Origin: an uncultured Collinsella sp.
Lineage (GTDB): Bacteria > Actinomycetota > Coriobacteriia > Coriobacteriales > Coriobacteriaceae
Assembly (NCBI GenBank): GCA_958437495.1
Contig: CAUBOH010000045.1
Location: 1-5,806 of the forward strand
Direction: 5' to 3'
Length of the DNA: 5,806 nucleotides
Below are positions 1 to 5,502 of this stretch, in pieces. The notes beneath the pieces are model-generated. The model searched no databases. It was not told the origin of the DNA and saw only the letters and a list, made by a program, of their open reading frames with translations. The position numbers and the translations under genes are program-made. Position 1 is the first letter of the stretch; each line of letters starts with the position of its first letter.

Positions 1-6
1 CGTACG

Positions 7-987
7 CTACTCAGCCATCTGAGCCTGGACGGCGGTGATGGCCACGACACCCACGATGTCGTCGGCAGAGCAGCCGCGCGAAAGGTCGTTGACCGGCTTG
101 GCGATGCCCTGCAGGATGGGGCCGTAAGCGTCGGCGCCAGCGAAGCGCTGGACCAGCTTGTAGCCGATGTTGCCGGCCTCAAGGTCGGGGAACACGAGCA
201 CGTTGGCCTTGCCGGCAACAGAGGAGCCGGGAGCCTTGAGCTGAGCGACGGTGGGGACGATGGCGGCGTCGAGCTGCAGGTCGCCATCGATGGCGAGCTC
301 GGGAGCCTTCTCCTTGCAGAACTTCACAGCCTCCTGGACCTTCTTGGCGACCTCGCCGCCAGCGGAGCCCATGGTGGAGTAGGAGAGCATGGCCACGTGC
401 GGCTCAACGCCGCCCATAAAGGTGGACCAGGAGTGAGCGGAGGCGATGGCGATCTCGGAGAGCTCGTCGGAGGACGGGTTGATGTTGAGGCCGCAGTCGG
501 CGAAGATCAGCGTGCCGTCGGTGCCGAACTGCGGGGTGTCGGTGCACATCACGAAGAAGGCCGAGACCAGCTTGGTGCCCGGGGCGGTCTTGAGGATCTG
601 CAGCGCGGGGCGCAGGGTGTCGGCGGTGGAGTGGCAGGCGCCGGAGACCAGGCCGTCGGCATCGCCCATCTTGACCATCATGGTGCCAAAGTAGGTAGCA
701 TCCATCACCTGGGCGCGAGCCTGCTCGATGGTGACGCCCTTCTTGGCGCGGAGCTCGGCAAACTTCTGCGCGTACTCCTCGTGCTTCTCGGCATTGCGCG
801 GGTCGATGACGGTAGCGCCGGGAACGTTGATCTCGTCGGGGTTGCCCAGGATGACGATCTTTGCCAGGCCCTCCTCGATGATCTTGGTGGCTGCGACGAT
901 GGTGCGCGGATCCTCGCCCTCGGGCAGGACGATCGTCTTAAGGTCGGCCTTGGCGGCAGACTTCATACGGTTAAGGAAATCGCTCAT
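7..987 (-). CDS. pta: Phosphate acetyltransferase (phosphotransacetylase)
   Basis: This enzyme interconverts acetyl-CoA plus phosphate and acetyl phosphate plus CoA in the cytoplasm. With acetate kinase it forms the acetate and ATP-yielding branch of fermentation. The protein has 326 residues, the usual length of the short single-domain Pta class without the N-terminal DRTGG/AAA-like region. Family blocks are visible in order: LPEGEDPR (21-28), DGLVSGACHSTADTLRP (111-127), SYSTMGSAGG (202-211), DGDLQLDAAIVP (235-246), KAPGSSVAGKANVLVFPDLE (251-270), NIGYKLVQRFAG (273-284) and KPVNDLSRGCS (297-307). The start is fixed by AAGGAG (992-997 on the complement), 4 nt before ATG. The gene is intact from start to TAG and diverges from glf. 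An acetate kinase gene often follows pta, but it would lie beyond the left edge and cannot be seen. Identification is very secure. Confidence 0.97.
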   Translation of the reverse strand: MSDFLNRMKSAAKADLKTIVLPEGEDPRTIVAATKIIEEGLAKIVILGNPDEINVPGATVIDPRNAEKHEEYAQKFAELRAKKGVTIEQARAQVMDATYFGTMMVKMGDADGLVSGACHSTADTLRPALQILKTAPGTKLVSAFFVMCTDTPQFGTDGTLIFADCGLNINPSSDELSEIAIASAHSWSTFMGGVEPHVAMLSYSTMGSAGGEVAKKVQEAVKFCKEKAPELAIDGDLQLDAAIVPTVAQLKAPGSSVAGKANVLVFPDLEAGNIGYKLVQRFAGADAYGPILQGIAKPVNDLSRGCSADDIVGVVAITAVQAQMAE

Positions 988-1039
988 GTTACTCCTTACA
1001 AGCGTTTCGCTAAGCTCCAGGCGCCCGGCTATCCACGAA

Positions 1040-1062
1040 TAAACCCGCTGCTAGCGGGTTTA
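1040..1062 (-). promoter_or_regulatory. Hairpin in the pta 5' leader, possible attenuator
   Basis: A perfect 10-bp stem with a 3-nt loop (taaacccgct / agcgggttta on the plus strand) lies about 50 nt upstream of the pta start codon. It would fall inside the pta leader if transcription begins at the minus-strand TATAAT at 1115-1120. Read in the pta direction, the stem ends in GCGGGTTTA followed by TTCG, which resembles an intrinsic terminator with a poor U tract. That permits attenuation of pta, but a passive leader hairpin is equally possible. The stem is seen directly; the role is inferred. Confidence 0.4.
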
Positions 1063-1114
1063 CCTTTCAATTATGTTCGCCGTGGTGCTTGAGCTTTCCT
1101 TGTGTGGCAAGCTC

Positions 1115-1140
1115 ATTATAGGACGCATTAGCGCTATAAT
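1115..1140. promoter_or_regulatory. Symmetric divergent promoter pair for pta and glf
   Basis: Two perfect TATAAT boxes point away from each other: one on the minus strand (1120 to 1115) serving pta, and one on the plus strand (1135-1140) serving glf, with 14 bp between them. Predicted starts are near 1108 (minus) and 1147 (plus), giving leaders of about 120 and 72 nt. With normal 17-bp spacing, each -35 region (about 1112-1117 for glf, 1138-1143 for pta) would overlap the other promoter's -10 box. Neither candidate -35 resembles TTGACA. Polymerase binding would therefore be mutually exclusive. The boxes are seen; promoter activity is inferred. Confidence 0.5.
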
Positions 1141-1156
1141 CGCTCTGATAAATATG

Positions 1157-1204
1157 TCTCGAAGAATGTTCGAGAAAAGCCCAGCTAACGAGCCCGTGGC
1201 TTTT
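1157..1204 (+). promoter_or_regulatory. Two tandem hairpins in the glf 5' leader
   Basis: The first hairpin has a perfect 7-bp stem, TCTCGAA (1157-1163) with TTCGAGA (1169-1175), around a GAATG loop. The second pairs AAAAGCC (1175-1181) with GGCTTTT (1198-1204) around a 16-nt loop. It ends 3 nt before the glf ribosome binding site at 1208-1213. A stem with A residues on one side and a final TTTT has the outline of a weak intrinsic terminator or of an element that controls ribosome access. I see no match to a riboswitch class I know. Structure is read directly; regulation is conjecture. Confidence 0.35.
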
Positions 1205-1218
1205 GACAAGGAGTATCG

Positions 1219-2421
1219 ATGCAGATTACCTCAGGCCTGCCTGAAGGCTTTAACGCCGGCGCATACGACATGATTGTCGTCGGTGCCGGATATGCCGGTG
1301 CCGTTTGTGCCCGCCGTCTCGCCGAGACCATCGGCTATCGTGTTGCAGTTCTGGAGCGTCGCAGCCACATCGCGGGTAATGCCTACGACTGCGCCGATGA
1401 GGCCGGAATCCTTATCCACGAGTATGGTCCGCACATCTACCATACCTTTAATGAGCGCGTCCACAATTTCCTGTCGCGCTTTACCAAGTGGACGGACTAC
1501 CAGCACAAGGTGCTCGCCAACATTCACGGTACCCTTATGCCCGTGCCCTTTAACCACGCGAGCCTTAAGCTCGCCTTTGGCGATGAGCGCGGCGAGGAGC
1601 TGTATCAAAAGCTCGTGGAGACCTTTGGCAAGGACGTCAAGGTGCCCATCATGGAGCTGCGTAAGAAGAACGACCCGGATCTTGCCGAGGTTGCTGATTA
1701 CGTCTACGAGAACGTCTTTTTGCATTACACCATGAAGCAGTGGGGTCAGACGCCCGACCAGATCGACCCGTCGATTACCGGACGCGTTCCCGTTTTTGTG
1801 GGCGACGATGACCGTTACTTCCCGCAGGCCCCCTTCCAGGGTATGCCGCAGGATGGCTACACGGCGCTGTTTGAGCACATGCTCGACCACGACCTGATTG
1901 ATGTGTTCTGCGACGTGGATGCTCGCGATCTCTTCGAGATCGACGAGACAACCGTCAAGGTCGACGGCAAGGTCTACGGCGGCGAGATCGTCTACACCGG
2001 TCCGCTCGATGAGCTGTTCAATCTCGACTTGGGCGCCCTGCCGTACCGCACGCTCGACATGAAGTTCGAGACGCTCGATATGGATCAGTTCCAGCCCGTG
2101 GGCACCGTCAACTACACCACGAGCGAGGATTACACGCGTATCACCGAGTTCAAGAACATGACTGGTCAGGTCCTGCCCGGCAAGACCACCATCATGAAGG
2201 AGTACTCCAAGGCCTATACGCCCGGCTCGGGCGAGACGCCGTACTACGCCATTCTTGAGCCCGAGAACCGCGAGCTCTACGAGCGCTACCTTGAGCGCGT
2301 CCAGAACCTTACGAACTTCCACCCGGTTGGTCGCCTTGCTGAGTATCGCTACTACGATATGGATGCTGTGACCAACTCCGCCCTCGACCTATCGGATGAG
2401 ATTATCGCCTGCCATGCATAA
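1219..2421 (+). CDS. glf: UDP-galactopyranose mutase
   Basis: A cytoplasmic FAD enzyme that interconverts UDP-galactopyranose and UDP-galactofuranose, the donor for galactofuranose in surface glycans. Visible features: an N-terminal Rossmann FAD motif VVGAGYAGAVCARRLAE (20-36); ERRSHIAGN (46-54), matching the usual H-I-G-G-N block with Ala for the first Gly; EYGPHIYHTFN (68-78); the substrate region HYTMKQWGQTPDQIDPSITG (169-188) with W175, followed by R189; YTRITEF (305-311) with R307, equivalent to the active-site arginine of characterised mutases; and the C-terminal EYRYYDMD (375-382). AAGGAG at 1208-1213 lies 5 nt before this ATG and supports it. The result is about 14 extra residues before the Rossmann strand compared with typical Glf. 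Its 400-residue length is near family range. The next gene overlaps by 8 nt, so the two are very likely cotranscribed. Confidence 0.96.
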   Translation: MQITSGLPEGFNAGAYDMIVVGAGYAGAVCARRLAETIGYRVAVLERRSHIAGNAYDCADEAGILIHEYGPHIYHTFNERVHNFLSRFTKWTDYQHKVLANIHGTLMPVPFNHASLKLAFGDERGEELYQKLVETFGKDVKVPIMELRKKNDPDLAEVADYVYENVFLHYTMKQWGQTPDQIDPSITGRVPVFVGDDDRYFPQAPFQGMPQDGYTALFEHMLDHDLIDVFCDVDARDLFEIDETTVKVDGKVYGGEIVYTGPLDELFNLDLGALPYRTLDMKFETLDMDQFQPVGTVNYTTSEDYTRITEFKNMTGQVLPGKTTIMKEYSKAYTPGSGETPYYAILEPENRELYERYLERVQNLTNFHPVGRLAEYRYYDMDAVTNSALDLSDEIIACHA

Positions 2422-3445
2422 AGTTATTACGTTCGGCATTCCCTCGTACAATGCTGCCAAGGATATGGACCACTGCATTACCTCTATCCTTGAGGGAAGC
2501 AATTTTGCCACCGATGTCGAGATTATCATCGTCGACGATGGCTCTCAGGATGAGACGGCCGCCAAAGCAGACGAGTGGGAAGCTCGATATCCCGGTATTA
2601 TTCGCGCTGTGCACCAGGAAAACGGCGGCCATGGCATTGCTGTCCTTTCAGGTATTCGCGAGGCGCAGGGTACCTACTATAAGGTCGTCGACTCCGATGA
2701 CTGGCTCGACGGTGAAGCTCTGTCGACCATGCTGTCGCTGCTGCGCGGCTTTGAGGAACGCGACCAGCGCGTAGACCTGTTTATCTCGAATTATGTATAC
2801 GAGAAGGTCTATGAGGGCACGCACGCCGCTATCGACTACAAGCTTGCCTTGCCGCGCAAGAAGATCTTTACGTGGGACAAGGTCGGACATTTCCGCCTTG
2901 ATCAGAACCTGCTCATGCACAGCCTGTGCTATCGCACGGATGTGCTCCGCGAGTCCAATCTGCCTATGCCGGCACACACCTTCTACGTGGACAACATCTA
3001 CGCCTACGTGCCGCTGCCCCGCTGCAAGACCATGTACTACGCCGACATTGACCTCTACCGCTACTTCATTGGTCGAGAGGGACAAAGTGTCAACGAGGCC
3101 ACGATGGTTAAGCGCCTGGACCAGCAGTTCCGCGTTACGCGCGTCATGATGGAGTCGTTCCACCTGTATAGGGATGTCGAGTCGCCGCGCCTGCGCTCGT
3201 ACATGATGAGCTATTTTACGCTGATGATGGCAGTCTGCTCTGTGTTCACCAAGCTTTCCGATGAGGAGGGCGCTGGCGAACGCCTGATGACGCTGTGGAA
3301 GGATCTGAAGGCTTACGACGAGCGTATGTATCGTCACGCGCGCTACGGCGTGGTCGGGTTCTTCACCAATCTGCGTGGACGGGCCGGAGACAAAACCACA
3401 ATCGGCATATACCGTCTTGCCTCGACGATCTTCAAATTCAACTAG
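2414..3445 (+). CDS. Family 2 (GT-A fold) glycosyltransferase
   Basis: A probable inverting sugar transferase acting at the cytoplasmic face on a surface glycan or lipid-linked precursor. From the ATG at 2414 it has 343 residues: FGIPSYN strand (7-13), nucleotide-binding IIIVDDGSQDE (37-47), ENGGHG (69-74), and the metal-binding DSDDWLDG (93-100) that carries the DxD-type motif. YVDNIYAYVP (191-200) lies where many GT2 enzymes have the ED catalytic block, and YFIGREGQSVN (217-227) follows. There is no convincing membrane segment, although SYMMSYFTLMMAVCSVF (262-278) is hydrophobic. An in-frame ATG at 2396 would add six residues. I prefer 2414 because the chain then begins directly at the GT-A strand. 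No strong ribosome site precedes either ATG, so translation is probably coupled to glf. That pairing suggests galactofuranose transfer, but donor and acceptor are not shown by sequence. Confidence 0.88.
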   Translation: MHKVITFGIPSYNAAKDMDHCITSILEGSNFATDVEIIIVDDGSQDETAAKADEWEARYPGIIRAVHQENGGHGIAVLSGIREAQGTYYKVVDSDDWLDGEALSTMLSLLRGFEERDQRVDLFISNYVYEKVYEGTHAAIDYKLALPRKKIFTWDKVGHFRLDQNLLMHSLCYRTDVLRESNLPMPAHTFYVDNIYAYVPLPRCKTMYYADIDLYRYFIGREGQSVNEATMVKRLDQQFRVTRVMMESFHLYRDVESPRLRSYMMSYFTLMMAVCSVFTKLSDEEGAGERLMTLWKDLKAYDERMYRHARYGVVGFFTNLRGRAGDKTTIGIYRLASTIFKFN

Positions 3446-3476
3446 CTGCTGAGTAATCGCTGCTGATAGGTTGGCT

Positions 3477-3588
3477 GGGCCCCTTGGCCTTTAGTTTGCT
3501 ACTGCGAACAGTCCTGCTCGCACGGAAAGCACATTAAGTGCTTTCCGGCTCGTGCGGAACTTGTATCAAACTAAAGGCTAAGGGGCCT
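3477..3588 (+). repeat. Structured inverted-repeat element, copy 1 (3' of the glycosyltransferase)
   Basis: A nested hairpin begins 31 nt after the glycosyltransferase stop. The outer stem pairs 3477-3498 with 3567-3588: 22 pairs, of which two are G-T (G3486/T3579 and G3477/T3588), so the plus-strand RNA helix would be unbroken. Inside is a core at 3508-3561. In the core, AGTCC pairs with GGAACT (one bulged A) and CGCAC (3519-3523) with GTGCG (3552-3556). A 10-bp stem (3523-3532 with 3538-3547) closes an ATTAA loop. The core is shared with copy 2, on the opposite strand; the outer stem sequence is not. No run of T follows the outer stem, so it is not a standard intrinsic terminator. Possible roles are 3'-end protection, an unusual terminator, a small RNA or a REP-like mobile palindrome. 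I do not recognise the family. Confidence 0.85.
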
Positions 3589-3680
3589 CTGCTATAAGAA
3601 TCGTTTGTCAGACTGCCTGAATTTGAAGATCTTAGACGCGCGGTACAAAGGTGCCTGGGCTGAAGAGAATCTGGTTGGTA
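3589..3680. other. Spacer between the two structured elements, no recognisable gene
   Basis: These 92 bases separate the two inverted copies. I see no convincing open reading frame, ribosome binding site, third core copy or strong hairpin. Short features such as the AAGATCTT palindrome and TCAG/CTGA near 3608-3620 are within what chance would give. In either direction this segment would be the region just after a structured element, and neither side begins with the T-rich tract expected of an intrinsic terminator. Confidence 0.5.
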
Positions 3681-3805
3681 GGTTGCCCGGCAGGACTTGG
3701 TTATGTTTGTCGCGAGTTCCGCACGAGCCGAAGAGCACTTAATGTGCTCTTCGTGCGAGCCAGGACTGTAGAGCAGCAAGCATAACCAAGACCTGCCGGG
3801 CAACC
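3681..3805 (-). repeat. Structured inverted-repeat element, copy 2 (3' of the P1 hydrolase)
   Basis: A second nested hairpin, inverted relative to copy 1, starts 12 nt past the P1 hydrolase stop. The outer stem pairs 3681-3705 with 3781-3805: 25 positions with a single mismatch (A3695/A3791), which is U-U in minus-strand RNA. The core lies at 3715-3769. Read on the minus strand it matches copy 1 except for one extra G and four substitutions. All four substitutions fall in the 10-bp inner stem (3729-3738 with 3744-3753) and form two compensated pairs. The loop reads ATTAA in the sense direction, as in copy 1. The outer arms share no clear sequence with copy 1. The sense match to the upstream gene in both copies suggests a function in the 3' untranslated region. 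Confidence 0.85.
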
Positions 3806-3817
3806 GGACGAGCTAGT

Positions 3818-4819
3818 TTACTTCGCGGCACCCGGGATGCCGTGGGAGGTTTTGGCGGTTTTGGCTCCGTTTACGATGGCGGTCTGTAGGGCCCTTACGG
3901 CGAGCATGCCCAACAGGTCCAGGGGCACGGCGGCGCTTGCCTGGGCGCCCAGCTTGCCACTGGCGAGGGTGTAGATGGTGTCGCCGTCGTTGGTGGTGTG
4001 CGTGGGGCGAATGGCGTGCGCATAGGCGTCTGCGGCCATTTGGGACACCTTGGTGGCCTGGGCCTTGGTGAGCTCCACATTGGTGACAATGCAGCTGATG
4101 GTGGTGTTGGTGCGGTCGAGCGGCATCTGCATGGATCCGGCAGCGGCAAAGGCGGCGAGCTCCATGTCGACAATCTGGTCGCTATCGGCTGCGGCGCGCA
4201 TGCCAGCGACCCACTCGCCGGTGAAAGGGTCGATCACGTTACCGCAGGCGTTGACCGAAACCACGGCGCCCACCTTAACAGGGCCGAGTGCCACGGCGGC
4301 AGCGCCAAGGCCGGCCTTCATGCAGGTGGCGGGTCCCATGAGCTTTCCTACGGTGGCACCCGTGCCGGCACCCACATTGCCCTGCTCGAGCGTTGCGGGG
4401 GTATTGTCGAGCGCCTCGCGTACGGCGGCGATGCCGGCCTCGATGTCGGGGCGCACGGTGGGGTCGCCAAAGGCGAGGTCGAAGATGCAGCTGGAGCACA
4501 CGATGGGCACCTGCGTGGGGCCGACGGGAAGGCCGATGCCGCGGCTCTCGAGCTCGCGGGCGACGCCGCTTGCGGCCTCCAGACCAAAGGCCGATCCACC
4601 CGAAAGGCAGACGGCGTGGACCTTGTCCACGGTGTTCTCGGGACGCAGCAGGTCGGTCTCGCGCGATGCCGGGGCACCGCCGCGAACGTCAACACCGCTG
4701 GTAGCGCCCTCGGGTGCCACAATTACGGTGCAACCGGTGCCGGCCTCCTCGTCCGTATAGTTGCCAAAGCAAAAGCCATCGACATCGCAAACGTCAATGG
4801 CCTCAAGCAGTGTATCCAT
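3818..4819 (-). CDS. P1-family (DmpA/NylC-like) N-terminal-nucleophile hydrolase
   Basis: A member of the DmpA/NylC/BapA family, whose members cleave peptide or amide bonds of small substrates (D- or L-aminopeptidase, beta-peptidyl or 6-aminohexanoate-oligomer hydrolase). The precursor activates itself by cutting before a Ser or Thr that becomes the nucleophile. The 333 residues show CLSGGSAFGLEAASGVA (71-87), GNVGAGTGATVGKLMG (147-162), VVSVNACGNVIDPFTGEW (186-203) and DRTNTTISCIVTNV (235-248). Self-cleavage is expected between N238 and T239, as in NylC-type members, rather than Gly-Ser as in DmpA. No signal peptide is visible, so it is probably cytoplasmic. AGGAG (4826-4830 on the complement), 6 nt before ATG, fixes the start. 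The true substrate cannot be read from sequence. A VCSSC pair (107-111) is present. It follows maf on the same strand after a 101-bp gap that contains two hairpins. Confidence 0.9.
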   Translation of the reverse strand: MDTLLEAIDVCDVDGFCFGNYTDEEAGTGCTVIVAPEGATSGVDVRGGAPASRETDLLRPENTVDKVHAVCLSGGSAFGLEAASGVARELESRGIGLPVGPTQVPIVCSSCIFDLAFGDPTVRPDIEAGIAAVREALDNTPATLEQGNVGAGTGATVGKLMGPATCMKAGLGAAAVALGPVKVGAVVSVNACGNVIDPFTGEWVAGMRAAADSDQIVDMELAAFAAAGSMQMPLDRTNTTISCIVTNVELTKAQATKVSQMAADAYAHAIRPTHTTNDGDTIYTLASGKLGAQASAAVPLDLLGMLAVRALQTAIVNGAKTAKTSHGIPGAAK

Positions 4820-4842
4820 GTTTTACTCCTATCGGTTTTCCG

Positions 4843-4859
4843 CCGGGCCTTATGCCCGG
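4843..4859 (-). promoter_or_regulatory. Short GC hairpin in the leader of the P1 hydrolase gene
   Basis: CCGGGC (4843-4848) and GCCCGG (4854-4859) form a 6-bp stem around a 5-nt loop, 23 nt before the hydrolase start codon on the minus strand and 12 nt before its AGGAG. A tiny CGG-AAAA-CCG stem lies between them at 4833-4842. There is no T tract, so it is not a terminator for maf on its own. It may influence translation or stabilise the downstream message. Confidence 0.3.
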
Positions 4860-4889
4860 TCGGGATCCGTACGGTACGCCGAAATTGTA

Positions 4890-4912
4890 GGCGCTGGGGG
4901 ATACCCAGCGCC
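4890..4912 (-). terminator. Probable hairpin terminator after maf
   Basis: A perfect 9-bp GC-rich stem, GGCGCTGGG (4890-4898) with CCCAGCGCC (4904-4912), closes a 5-nt loop 8 nt after the maf stop codon. On the transcribed minus strand the stem is followed by TACAATTTCGG, a weak T tract. Partial termination, or processing between maf and the P1 hydrolase gene, is more likely than a complete stop. TACAAT at 4884-4889 could also be a -10 box for the hydrolase gene, but I see no matching -35. Confidence 0.5.
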
Positions 4913-4920
4913 AGATGCAA

Positions 4921-5502
4921 TTACGATAGTTTTTGAATCGCGCGTGCGACGCGAGCGATGGGCAAGCCCACCACGTTGTAGAAGTCGCCCGAAATATCAT
5001 GTACGAGCATGCGCCCGCCTGTGCCCTGGATGCCGTAGGCGCCGGCTTTGTCCATGGGCTCGCCTGAGGCGACGTAGCGCTCAATCTGCTCGTCGGTAAG
5101 CTCATAGAACGTCACGTCGGTCACATCGACAAACGACAGGCTCTCGGCGGCGTGTGGAGCGGTGGTGTCTCCGGCCCTAACGATGCAGACGCCGGTTGCC
5201 ACCTGGTGCGTGCGCCCCGAGAGCTCGCGGAGCATGGTGCGGGCTTCGTCCTCGTTTGCCGGCTTACCCAAAATCTTGCCATCGAAGGTGACGATGGTGT
5301 CGGCCGCGATGGTCAGCTCATTGGGCTCGGCGTGCTCGGCGGCAACGGCGGCAGCCTTCGCGCGAGCTAAGCGCTCGACAAGCGTAAGCGGGGCCTCGTC
5401 ATCAAAAGGGGTCTCGTCGATGTCAGCGGGAATGACGCGGATGTCGTAGCCCGCTTCGCGCATCAACTCGATGCGGCGCGGTGATTGCGAAGCCAAAATC
5501 AT
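4921..5502 (-). CDS. maf: Maf/YhdE-family nucleoside triphosphate pyrophosphatase
   Basis: A cytoplasmic pyrophosphatase that hydrolyses nucleoside triphosphates to monophosphates and pyrophosphate. Family members act on dTTP, UTP and modified nucleotides and are linked to house-cleaning of nucleotide pools and to septum control. The 193 residues match the family length. Motifs in order: ILASQSPRR (2-10), the phosphate-binding N-terminal signature; AADTIV (66-71) with D68; GKP (79-81); EPMDKAGAYGIQG (148-160) with K152 and Q159, which resembles the YhdE (dTTP/UTP) branch more than the YceF branch; and GDFYNVVGLP (172-181). The start is fixed because the signature begins at residue 2. The ATG overlaps the stop of the upstream DJ-1-like gene by ATGA, so translation is probably coupled. 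Only a weak GAGGG lies about 10 nt before it. Assignment is secure; exact substrate is inferred. Confidence 0.95.
   Translation of the reverse strand: MILASQSPRRIELMREAGYDIRVIPADIDETPFDDEAPLTLVERLARAKAAAVAAEHAEPNELTIAADTIVTFDGKILGKPANEDEARTMLRELSGRTHQVATGVCIVRAGDTTAPHAAESLSFVDVTDVTFYELTDEQIERYVASGEPMDKAGAYGIQGTGGRMLVHDISGDFYNVVGLPIARVARAIQKLS

Noticed and set aside
397..1092. Long plus-strand open frame (231 codons) opposite pta
   Set aside because: It is the antisense shadow of pta, low in complexity (Gly/Asp/Leu-rich), and has no family resemblance or ribosome site.
1203..1208. Perfect TTGACA that could be a -35 box
   Set aside because: It overlaps the glf ribosome binding site, and there is no acceptable -10 box 16-18 bp downstream.
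1073..1273. 66-codon plus-strand frame before glf
   Set aside because: It begins upstream of the predicted glf promoter, has no ribosome site and overlaps the start of glf in another frame.
1231..2322. 363-codon minus-strand frame opposite glf
   Set aside because: It mirrors the well-supported glf reading frame, and its composition is typical of an antisense frame in GC-rich DNA.
2396..2413. Earlier in-frame ATG for the glycosyltransferase
   Set aside because: It adds six residues that do not fit the GT-A strand start, and no better ribosome site precedes it. It remains possible.
3534..3803. 89-codon minus-strand frame across the two structured elements
   Set aside because: It runs through both inverted-repeat elements and the spacer. 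Its sequence is dictated by the palindromes, it has no good ribosome site, and it resembles no family.
3446..3817. CRISPR array or classical transposon in the convergent gap
   Set aside because: There are only two copies, in opposite orientation, with no spacer periodicity. There is no transposase, and I could not find convincing target-site duplications. A REP-like or transposase-mobilised palindrome is not excluded.
4867..4874. CCGTACGG palindrome as an operator
   Set aside because: An 8-bp palindrome is expected by chance at this length and composition, and no second copy or regulator gene is in the window.
3998..4936. 312-codon plus-strand frame opposite the P1 hydrolase gene
   Set aside because: It is Gly/Ala/His-rich antisense of a gene with clear family motifs, and it has no recognisable domain.
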